Assembly (NCBI GenBank): GCA_035464655.1
Contig: DATHRZ010000005.1
Location: forward strand, 1 to 7,609
Direction: 5' to 3'
DNA length: 7,609 nt
Origin: JARFPW01 sp035464655
Lineage (GTDB): Bacteria; Gemmatimonadota; Gemmatimonadetes; Palauibacterales; Palauibacteraceae
Position 1 is the stretch's first letter. The number at the start of each line of letters is the position of its first letter. A model generated the notes under the pieces. The model was given only the letters and a program-made list of their open reading frames with translations, ran no database searches and was not told the DNA's origin. The position numbers were made by a program, and so were the translations under genes. Below are positions 1-5,446 of the stretch, piece after piece.

Positions 1-567
1 ATGCTGACTTTCTTCATGGGGCGTGCCCCGGCGCCGGTCGAGTCCCTCGCGGTATTCCCCGTCGTCAACGCGCTGGGCTTCCTGTTCCGCTCGCTCGGCC
101 TGGCGTGGCAGGACGCCGCGATCGCGCTGCTCGGCCGCGACCGCGAGCACCTGCCGGAGCTCGGGCGGTTCACCGTCGTGCTCGGCCTGGGCGCCACGGC
201 GGCCCTCGCGGCCATCGTGTTCACCCCGCTCGCCGTCGTGTGGTTCGAGACCATCTCGGGCCTGACTCCCGACCTGGCCCGGTTCGCCTACACCCCGGCC
301 CGGCTCGCCGTACCCGTCGTCGCCCTGTCGGTCGTGATGTCGTTCGAACGCTCGATCCTCATGAAAGGCCGACGTACACACCCCATCACCGTCGCGACGA
401 CGATCGAGGTCGGCGTGATCGCGGTGGCGTTCGTCATTGGAGGGTGGGGATTCGGATGGATCGGGGTCACGGCGGCGTTCGCCGCGTTCGTCGCCGGGCG
501 GGTCGCGTCGACCGGCTACCTCGTGCTTCCGGTGCGGCGCTCGCTCAGGGACGCCGCGGCCGAATGA
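1..567 (+). CDS. MATE/flippase-like multi-helix membrane protein, C-terminal part
   Basis: The reading frame is open from the first base of the window to TGA at 565-567, giving 188 residues. The initial ATG is most likely an internal methionine of a longer gene, because the protein begins in the middle of a polytopic membrane fold with no start context. Hydrophobic segments lie at about residues 14-44, 57-84, 96-121 and 130-175, separated by short basic loops. The sequence around 'FFMGRAPAPVESLAVFPVVN' and 'FRSLGLAWQDAAIALLG' recalls the second half of MATE/MVF-superfamily exporters (polysaccharide or lipid flippases, including ANK-like bacterial relatives), which are usually 400-500 residues long. 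The substrate cannot be read from this half. The 3' end overlaps the convergent minus-strand gene by 23 bases. The membrane-protein call is firm; the superfamily assignment rests on recognition of sequence style. Confidence 0.7.
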   Translation: MLTFFMGRAPAPVESLAVFPVVNALGFLFRSLGLAWQDAAIALLGRDREHLPELGRFTVVLGLGATAALAAIVFTPLAVVWFETISGLTPDLARFAYTPARLAVPVVALSVVMSFERSILMKGRRTHPITVATTIEVGVIAVAFVIGGWGFGWIGVTAAFAAFVAGRVASTGYLVLPVRRSLRDAAAE

Positions 568-1171
568 GCAGGCCGGTCGTCGAGACGTAGACGTCGAACA
601 CGGCCGCCTGGCCGACGCGGCGAAACGTGCCCGAGCCGTACTCGGCATCGAGCAGCGGGGCCAGCAACGACACGCTCCGCGCCAGCTCGAACATGTCGAC
701 CGGCTTCTCGCGCTTCAGCGAGTGGACGGTCTTCTCCTGCACGAGCTCCGAGGCGATGTCATCGTAGCGGCCGCCGATCCGGTCGAGTTCGTAGCCGGTG
801 TGCAGTCCGACCAGGTTGGCGATCGGCTTCCACTTCAGGATGTGGGCGTCGACATAGACCTGGTCGCCGGCCAGATCGAACGTGTCGCGCCCTCCGTCGG
901 GTCGAACCACGACCGCCTCGAACTGGCGCGACCCCGTCGGACGCACCTCGACGGTCGCCGCCAGCTCCTCGCGCGTCAGGGCGCGGTAGCCCTGGGTGGC
1001 GATCGTGACGACCCCGAGCAGGACGCCGCACAGCAGGAGCAGAGCGGCCACGACGCCGTCGACGGCCGAGGACACGTAACGCCGCCGGCGCAGGGCGCGA
1101 AGCCCGGCGGCGAAGAAGCCGACCGCAAGCAGGCCGGCGACCGCCGCCAGGATCAGCGGAAGCGAGCTCAT
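545..1171 (-). CDS. Two-helix membrane protein of the 'cation/multidrug efflux pump' family (function unproven)
   Basis: The protein has 208 residues. Transmembrane helices lie at about residues 5-25 and 35-58, with the basic loop 'RALRRRRY' between them, so the loop probably faces the cytoplasm. A soluble domain of about 150 residues (60-208) follows and would lie outside the membrane. It carries 'GYRALTREELAATVEVRPTG', 'FDLAGDQVYVDAHILKWKP' and a C-terminal 'GSGTFRRVG...VYVSTTGLLIRP'. This arrangement, with the FDLAGDQ, LKWKP and Y.L.R..GRY elements, matches a roughly 200-residue family common in Xanthomonadales-like genomes. Databases often name it 'cation/multidrug efflux pump', but two helices and a globular tail do not make a transporter, so that label is doubtful. 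The ATG at 1171 is preceded by GAGG eight bases upstream, inside the stop region of the preceding gene, which suggests coupled translation. The gap to that gene is 10 bases. Confidence 0.82.
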   Translation of the reverse strand: MSSLPLILAAVAGLLAVGFFAAGLRALRRRRYVSSAVDGVVAALLLLCGVLLGVVTIATQGYRALTREELAATVEVRPTGSRQFEAVVVRPDGGRDTFDLAGDQVYVDAHILKWKPIANLVGLHTGYELDRIGGRYDDIASELVQEKTVHSLKREKPVDMFELARSVSLLAPLLDAEYGSGTFRRVGQAAVFDVYVSTTGLLIRPRRP

Positions 1172-1181
1172 CGAAAGCGCC

Positions 1182-1655
1182 TCAATACTCGAGAAGCTCC
1201 CCGTCGTCGAACAGGACGCGCTTCACCCGGAAGTCGATGAGCATCGACGGAACGGGTGTGCTCCGTAGCCAGCGGTGATCGGCACGCGTATCGTCGTAGG
1301 CGACCCCGATCCCCGTCTGGGTAATGGCGTCGTTGCGATCGATCGGCTGCTGGAGGTCGACGGCGAGGCCGAAACGCAGACGGCCCGTGAGGTCGTAAAA
1401 CAACAGGTCGCCACGAACCTCCGTGGCCGGCTTGTCGAGATCGCGGCCCACCCAGACGACGTCCATCCAGATCGTCTGCTCGTTGCGAAGATCGGCGAAG
1501 CGCCAGCCCTCGATGCCCGGCACGATCATGCTCGTGCGCTCGGCCATCTCGGCGTCGGCCGCCGCCTGCTCGCGGTCGGACATCGCCTCCTGGGCAATGA
1601 CGGGCCCCGCGCTCAACAGGAGGGCGAGCGCGGCGAACGAAAGTCTGGTCCCCAT
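1182..1655 (-). CDS. Small exported protein of unknown function
   Basis: The product has 157 residues and belongs to no family I recognise. The N-terminus 'MGTRLSFAALALLLSAGPVIAQ' is a clear Sec signal peptide, with cleavage likely after the 'VIA' near residue 21. The mature part is acidic and soluble. A short helical stretch (about 24-42, 'SDREQAAADAEMAERTSM') is followed by a probable beta-rich region with alternating hydrophobic residues, such as 'TIWMDVVWVG', 'GDLLFYDLTGRLRFGLAVDL' and 'MLIDFRVKRVLFDDGELLEY'. The same frame stays open far upstream to about 2627, but that extension is an Arg-rich shadow of the lipoprotein gene. I chose the ATG at 1655 because the signal peptide starts there and an AGGA motif sits about seven bases upstream. 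It lies 10 bases before the two-helix membrane protein gene, so the two are probably co-transcribed and may act together in the envelope. Confidence 0.75.
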   Translation of the reverse strand: MGTRLSFAALALLLSAGPVIAQEAMSDREQAAADAEMAERTSMIVPGIEGWRFADLRNEQTIWMDVVWVGRDLDKPATEVRGDLLFYDLTGRLRFGLAVDLQQPIDRNDAITQTGIGVAYDDTRADHRWLRSTPVPSMLIDFRVKRVLFDDGELLEY

Positions 1656-1783
1656 GAGATATCCTCGTAGTCTGAAGTCGATCGGCCCGCACGTCGATAT
1701 TGCGCGGAATCCGGCACTTGACGTGGCAAGAGAGATAACCCGGAACCCGGAACGGCGTTCCCGAAGCGTAGGAGATTGGCGCG
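1656..1783 (-). other. 128-bp gap between lipoprotein gene and small exported protein gene
   Basis: No gene is visible here. A short inverted repeat, GGAAC-GGC-GTTCC, lies at 1749-1761, about 20-35 bases past the lipoprotein stop codon. It is not followed by a T-run on the minus strand, so it is at most a weak RNA hairpin and not a convincing terminator. The gap is large enough to hold a promoter for the exported-protein gene. A TTGCCA and a CAATAT are present on the minus strand, but their spacing of about 21 bases is too long for a standard sigma-70 promoter. Confidence 0.3.
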
Positions 1784-2623
1784 CTAGCCGCTTCCCCGCC
1801 CCGCACGCGACGACGCGTCCCGGGCGAGAACGAAGCTTCCGTACGCACCGCAGCACGAGGCGCGCTGGAACCAGCTCCCGCGAATCGAATCGGCCGACTG
1901 CAGGCCTCGCAACTCTATCGCCCAATCGCCGAAGCGCGGAAACAGGGTGATCGCGACGGAATCGTCGCTGAACGCCACGGCTTCCAACTCGCCGACGACG
2001 CCGACATCGGAAGCGAGGAGCGGTCCGAAATCGAGGTCCGACGTTCCGGACGAACGGGCGACGCGGCGCCTCGACTCGTCGCCGCCTTCTTCGGCCTCGA
2101 ACGATAGGCGGCCGTCGATGCTCCGCGAGGACGGCCGGGGGTTCAGGCCGGCCGAATCGAGTGTGAAGCGCGCCGCCCAGTCGCCGTCCAGCTCGCAGCA
2201 GGGCGCAGGAGCCTCGTCGAGCGAAAGGTCGGTATGGATCAACTGACCGGCGCCCAACTCGACCTCGGTCGATTCGGGGACGAAGCCGCGGCGATAAGCG
2301 TGGACGGTCAGGGACCCCGGGGGAACGGGCGGAAGCGCGTAGCTCCCGGACGCGTCGGTCCTCGCGCCAAGATCGCCGACCGATACGAGAGCCCCCTCGA
2401 CCGGGGCGCCGGTTTGCGCGCTGCGAACAAATCCGCGCACGACCCCCGGGGGGGACGTGTCGCGCACGTCGTCGGTCCTCCGAGGGTCGCCGTCGGGGAC
2501 CGCCCCTGCGTCGCTCGTCGCGTCGGCCGCGGGCACCTCGTCCTCGTCGGGGCCGCAGGCACCGGCGGCCACGACGACGGCGAGAGCGAGGACCAACGAC
2601 CGGTTCATCCTCACGAGTCGCAC
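1784..2623 (-). CDS. Lipoprotein with carboxypeptidase-regulatory-like domain
   Basis: The protein has 279 residues and is predicted to be anchored in the envelope by lipidation. The N-terminus 'MNRSLVLALAVVVAAGAC' carries a classical lipobox with Cys at residue 23 (counted from the GTG start). An acidic, low-complexity linker (about 24-57, rich in D, P, A) follows, typical of a tether. Residues about 61-136 ('GFVRSAQTGAPVEGALVSVGDLGARTDASGSYALPPVPPGSLTVHAYRRGF') form a carboxypeptidase-regulatory-like / CNA-B-type beta-sandwich. The remaining C-terminal domain is beta-rich, unassigned, and has two vicinal Cys pairs (142-143 and 257-258) that probably form disulfides. Two starts are possible: GTG at 2623, with GAGGGG five bases upstream, and ATG at 2608, whose only purine-rich stretch abuts the codon. 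Both leave the lipobox intact. Binding partner and role are unknown. Confidence 0.78.
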   Translation of the reverse strand: MRLVRMNRSLVLALAVVVAAGACGPDEDEVPAADATSDAGAVPDGDPRRTDDVRDTSPPGVVRGFVRSAQTGAPVEGALVSVGDLGARTDASGSYALPPVPPGSLTVHAYRRGFVPESTEVELGAGQLIHTDLSLDEAPAPCCELDGDWAARFTLDSAGLNPRPSSRSIDGRLSFEAEEGGDESRRRVARSSGTSDLDFGPLLASDVGVVGELEAVAFSDDSVAITLFPRFGDWAIELRGLQSADSIRGSWFQRASCCGAYGSFVLARDASSRAGRGSG

Positions 2624-2779
2624 TCACCCCCCTCGTTTCTGGTTGAGTCTCAGTTGATCAAACGAAACTCGCGGGACGAGGCGCCGCAAGGGGTGCGGTG
2701 AGGCGGGACGACCCATTATTCTGATTCGACCGTCGCCGCCGGCGGTTCGATTCCAACACCCCTCAGCCCTGGAGATTCG
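2624..2779. other. 156-bp divergent intergenic region (promoters for both gene groups expected here)
   Basis: This is the only divergent gap in the window, so control regions for the leftward lipoprotein group and the rightward lyase-antiporter group should both lie here. Visible elements are a TTGATCAA palindrome at 2654-2661, a possible 7-bp hairpin with an AGGGG loop at 2682-2700 (one G-T pair), an AT-rich patch CATTATTCTGATT at 2714-2726, and the perfect palindrome CCGCCGGCGG at 2736-2745. TATTCT at 2717-2722 resembles a -10 box for the plus strand, but no good -35 box stands 17 bases before it. I see no riboswitch fold that I can name. The content is described; its regulatory function is inferred from position only. 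Confidence 0.4.
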
Positions 2780-3916
2780 GTGCGGCTCGACCCCGACGAT
2801 GTAGCCATCTGCGTCGCCGACCCACCCCCGACGGGGCTCGACCCCGCACCGACGTCGCCACCCGTCGTCCAGACGTCGTTGTTCTCGTTTCCCAATTTCG
2901 CCTCGCTCGTCGCGGGGCTCGAGGCGGAACACGAGCACACGGTCTACTCACGCGGGCGGAATCCGACGCTTCGAGCCGTCGAGGAGCGCCTCGCGCGGCT
3001 CGAGGGCGGCGACGACGCCCTGTGCTTCGCCTCCGGCATGGGAGCGATCAGCGCCGTTCTTCACGGCTTGCTGCGGTCGGGCGATCACGTCCTGTTCGTG
3101 AACCAGACGTACGGTCCCACCCTGCAACTCGCGCGGTACCTGGCGCGATTCGGGGTGAGTCACGACGTGTGTCTCGACCTCGAACCAGCCGCCGTCGAAC
3201 GCTCGCTGCGGCCCGAGACACGCCTCGTGTGGATAGAAAGTCCGGGGACGATGCTGTTCCGCGTACTCGACATACAGGCCGTGTGCGAGATCGCGGCGGC
3301 AAGCGGCGTCGTAACGGCCCTCGACAACAGCTGGGCGACCCCGCTGCTCCAGAAGCCCCTGGAACTCGGGGTCGATATCGTGGTTCACACCGCCACCAAG
3401 TACCTGGGCGGGCATAGCGACCTCGTCGCCGGCGCCGTCGTTGCGAACGCGGCGCGCATCGAGCGCCTGTTCTACGACACGTACCTGCTCAACGGTGCCA
3501 CGTGCGCCCCGTGGACGGCCTGGCTGCTGCTTCGCGGGATGCGAACGCTGCCCGCCCGCCTCGCGCAGCACGAGCGCGACGGGCTGCGCGTGGCCGAGTT
3601 TCTCGGCGAGCATCCGCGCGTGGCGAAGGTTCACCACCCGGCCCTCTCCGCCGACCCCGCGCTCGTCGAGCGCCAGCTTCGCGGGTTCAGCGGCACGTTC
3701 AGCTTCGCGCTCGACACGGACGATTACTCGCGCGTGGCCCGATTCGTCGACCACCTCGAGCGCTTCCGCATCGGCGTGAGCTGGGGTGGCGTCGAGAGCC
3801 TCGTGCTCTCGCCGGCCCGTCCCGATGCCCCCTCGGGCATCGTCCGCCTGTCGGTCGGCCTCGAGGGCGCCGACCTGCTGATCGAGGATCTCGACCGGGC
3901 GCTCGCCGCCACATGA
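2780..3916 (+). CDS. Cystathionine beta-lyase-like PLP-dependent trans-sulfuration enzyme
   Basis: The 378 residues have the usual length and all the landmarks of the Cys/Met metabolism PLP family (fold type I). These are 'YSRGRNPT' (Y56, R58; phosphate contacts from the partner subunit), 'ASGMGAISA' (S85-G86-M87; phosphate loop), 'QTYGPT' (Y111, stacking on the cofactor), 'LDNSWATP' (D182, pyridine nitrogen; W185), 'TATKYLGGHSD' (K207, Schiff-base lysine) and 'SWGGVESLVL' followed by 'IVRLSVGLE' near the C-terminus. The Trp after DNS, 'ESPGTMLF' and 'SWGGVESL' resemble E. coli MetC more than MetB. Pro in 'YGPT' replaces the Cys typical of methionine gamma-lyase. The likely reaction is cleavage of cystathionine to homocysteine, pyruvate and ammonia in the cytoplasm, although close relatives also act on cysteine or cystine. 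The GTG start is supported by GGAG five bases upstream. The stop codon overlaps the next start (ATGA). Confidence 0.9.
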   Translation: MRLDPDDVAICVADPPPTGLDPAPTSPPVVQTSLFSFPNFASLVAGLEAEHEHTVYSRGRNPTLRAVEERLARLEGGDDALCFASGMGAISAVLHGLLRSGDHVLFVNQTYGPTLQLARYLARFGVSHDVCLDLEPAAVERSLRPETRLVWIESPGTMLFRVLDIQAVCEIAAASGVVTALDNSWATPLLQKPLELGVDIVVHTATKYLGGHSDLVAGAVVANAARIERLFYDTYLLNGATCAPWTAWLLLRGMRTLPARLAQHERDGLRVAEFLGEHPRVAKVHHPALSADPALVERQLRGFSGTFSFALDTDDYSRVARFVDHLERFRIGVSWGGVESLVLSPARPDAPSGIVRLSVGLEGADLLIEDLDRALAAT

Positions 3917-5400
3917 CGGCCGACGGATCGGCGCCCCCTCCGCTTACACTGGCGGCGGCCCTTCTGCCAATCGGCTTCATGTTCGCGCTGATCGTCGCGG
4001 CCGGCGCCCTCGGCGCGCTCGGCACCGAGATCCTCATCATCATCCTCCTGCTCACGGCGACGGTCGCGGGGCTCGTCGCCCGCCGCCAGGGTTTCGGCTG
4101 GGCCGACATCCAGCGGTCCACCGGGCAGAAGATCGCCGACGTCCTTCCGGCCCTGCTCATTCTGCTGTCGATCGGGCTGTTGATCGCGGGCTGGGTGCTG
4201 TCGGGGACGATTCCGTGGCTCGTCTACTGGGGCATCCGGCTCATCGACCCGCGCTTCCTCGTGCTCACGGCGTTCTTCGCGACGGCGCTCATGTCGCTGT
4301 TCACGGGTACGTCGTGGGGTTCGGCCGGAACGATCGGCGTCGCCCTCATGGGCACGGCGGCCGCCCTGGGGGCCGACCTCGCCGTGACGGCGGGCGCGGT
4401 CGTCTCGGGCGCCTATTTCGGCGACAAGATGTCGCCTCTGTCGGACTCGACGAACATCACGGCGATCGGCGCGGGCGCACCGCTATACCATCACATCCGG
4501 CAAATGATGTACACGGCCGTGCCGTCCTTCATCGTCGCCGGCGTCGTCTATTTGACCGTCGGCCTGCTGGACGGAGGGGCGGGCGTGGTCGTGCGTCCCC
4601 CTGCCGCCGTCGAGCTTCTGGCCGACATCGACCGCCTCTTCCGGCTCGACTGGCCGGTGGTCGTCCCGCTGGTCGTCGTGGTGTTCGGAATCGCGCGCAG
4701 GGCGCCGCCGGCGCTGGCGATCTCCGCCTCGGCCCTCGTCGCCGCCGTCATCGGCGTCGGCGGGCAGGGTTTCGGACTGCAGGACAGCCTGGTGGCGGTC
4801 GTCGGCGGGTTCCGGGCCGAAATGATCCCTGGACTGGCAGCGGACGCGGGGACGGGCCCTGGCACGCAATTCCTCCAGCTCGTCGAGCGCGGCGGCCTGT
4901 ACAGCATGACCTACCCACTCGTCGTCGTGATCGCGGCATTCCTGCTCGCCGGGGCCATGGACGTGTCGGGGGCGCTCGACCTGCTCATTCACCGACTGCT
5001 GGGCGCCGTACGCTCGGTGTTCGGGCTGATCGCCGCGACGATGGCGGCCGGGGCGACGATGATCGCCCTGATCAGCCATGGAGGCGTCACGGCGCTCGTC
5101 ATCGGCGGACTGTTCCAGCCGGCTTACGAGGAGCGCGACCTCGCTCCCGAGAATCTCTCGCGCTCGCTCGAGGACTCGGTCACCCTGACGGAGCCGCTGA
5201 TGCCCTGGACGGTGTCGGCCGTGTTCATGGCCGTCACGCTCGGCGTTCCGACCCTCAGCTATGCCCCGTGGGCCGTGTTCTGCTACGGCGGGCCCTTCTT
5301 CTCGCTGCTCATCGCGGCCCTGTACCGGCGGACTCGATTCGGCATCCGACGGCGCACCTCGGAGGACCCGGCGGGGTATGTTCCGTCGAACGCCCTGTGA
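3913..5400 (+). CDS. nhaC: NhaC-family Na+/H+ antiporter-like membrane transporter
   Basis: The product has 495 residues and about eleven or twelve hydrophobic helices, the size and architecture of the NhaC ion-transporter superfamily. The diagnostic motifs are intact: 'GTSWGSAGTIGVALMG' (about 132-147) and 'GAYFGDKMSPLSDSTNITAI' (about 166-185, with D171, S174, D178, T180 and N181 as likely ion-site residues), followed by the usual 'HHIRQMMYTAVPSF'. A second conserved region, 'EPLMPWTVSAVF', lies near the C-terminus. The expected role is sodium or proton exchange across the inner membrane, but relatives carry other solutes (MleN malate/lactate; the predicted methionine carrier MetT). The start ATG at 3913 overlaps the stop codon of the lyase gene, so translation is probably coupled. 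An open frame continues upstream to 3502 but is Arg-rich shadow sequence. The last codons and the stop lie inside a palindromic repeat module, so the final 'GYVPSNAL' was probably contributed by it. Confidence 0.9.
   Translation: MTADGSAPPPLTLAAALLPIGFMFALIVAAGALGALGTEILIIILLLTATVAGLVARRQGFGWADIQRSTGQKIADVLPALLILLSIGLLIAGWVLSGTIPWLVYWGIRLIDPRFLVLTAFFATALMSLFTGTSWGSAGTIGVALMGTAAALGADLAVTAGAVVSGAYFGDKMSPLSDSTNITAIGAGAPLYHHIRQMMYTAVPSFIVAGVVYLTVGLLDGGAGVVVRPPAAVELLADIDRLFRLDWPVVVPLVVVVFGIARRAPPALAISASALVAAVIGVGGQGFGLQDSLVAVVGGFRAEMIPGLAADAGTGPGTQFLQLVERGGLYSMTYPLVVVIAAFLLAGAMDVSGALDLLIHRLLGAVRSVFGLIAATMAAGATMIALISHGGVTALVIGGLFQPAYEERDLAPENLSRSLEDSVTLTEPLMPWTVSAVFMAVTLGVPTLSYAPWAVFCYGGPFFSLLIAALYRRTRFGIRRRTSEDPAGYVPSNAL
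5375..5387 (+). repeat. 13-bp direct repeat GGTATGTTCCGTC, left copy
   Basis: This copy is identical over 13 bases to 5432-5444, 57 bases downstream. It lies inside the 3' end of the antiporter gene and brackets the palindrome at 5393-5418 together with the right copy. A GAAC directly after it (5388-5391) faces its own GTTC, giving a small nested inverted repeat. Confidence 0.85.
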
Positions 5401-5418
5401 AAATCGATTTTCACAGGG
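5393..5418. repeat. Perfect 26-bp palindrome (REP-like element or hairpin)
   Basis: The left arm is CCCTGTGAAAATC and the right arm GATTTTCACAGGG, exact reverse complements with no spacer. In RNA this would fold into a hairpin with a tight loop around ATCGAT. In DNA it could form a cruciform or bind a dimeric protein. It contains the TGA stop of the antiporter gene (5398-5400). The A/T-rich centre stands out against the surrounding GC-rich sequence. It could act as an mRNA 3'-end stabiliser, a transcription attenuator or the core of a dispersed palindromic repeat. There is no U-run after the stem, so it is not a standard intrinsic terminator. A second ACAGGG at 5425-5430 could compete for pairing with the left CCCTGT. 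Confidence 0.9.
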
Positions 5419-5431
5419 TGCCGAACAGGGA

Positions 5432-5444
5432 GGTATGTTCCGTC
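5432..5444 (+). repeat. 13-bp direct repeat GGTATGTTCCGTC, right copy
   Basis: Second copy of the repeat at 5375-5387. It overlaps the leader of the following gene. The GGGAGG just before and into it (5428-5433) is the only good Shine-Dalgarno-like sequence for that gene, so the repeat module may supply part of its translation start region. Confidence 0.85.
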
Positions 5445-5446
5445 CG

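Noticed and set aside
437..1240. 267-codon plus-strand frame opposite the two-helix membrane protein gene.
   Set aside because: Low-complexity Arg/Gln/Gly composition and no recognisable motifs; the minus strand carries a known family in this stretch.
1656..2627. Long same-strand open frame (481 codons in total, 1182-2627) that would extend the small exported protein upstream across the lipoprotein gene.
   Set aside because: The extension is dominated by Arg, Gly and Pro, typical of an out-of-frame reading of GC-rich coding sequence. The signal peptide and Shine-Dalgarno site place the true start at 1655.
2624..2779. SAM or other methionine-related riboswitch upstream of the trans-sulfuration lyase.
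   Set aside because: The space is short, only small unconnected hairpins are seen, and none matches a riboswitch core that I can recognise.
5396..5415. TGTGA...TCACA half-sites in the palindrome as a CRP/FNR-type binding site.
   Set aside because: The spacing between TGTGA and TCACA is 10 bases, not the 6 required for CRP, and the site lies at the 3' end of a gene within a larger repeat module. A different dimeric regulator cannot be excluded.
5393..5420. Intrinsic (rho-independent) terminator after the antiporter gene.
   Set aside because: The hairpin is strong but is followed by TGCCGAAC rather than a T-run; the T-run is inside the stem.
5378..5446. N-terminal extension of the DUF6515-like protein starting at ATG 5378 or 5435.
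   Set aside because: These codons are the translation of the palindromic module and put unrelated residues in front of a good signal peptide. The Shine-Dalgarno sequence for 5435 would be only one base away.
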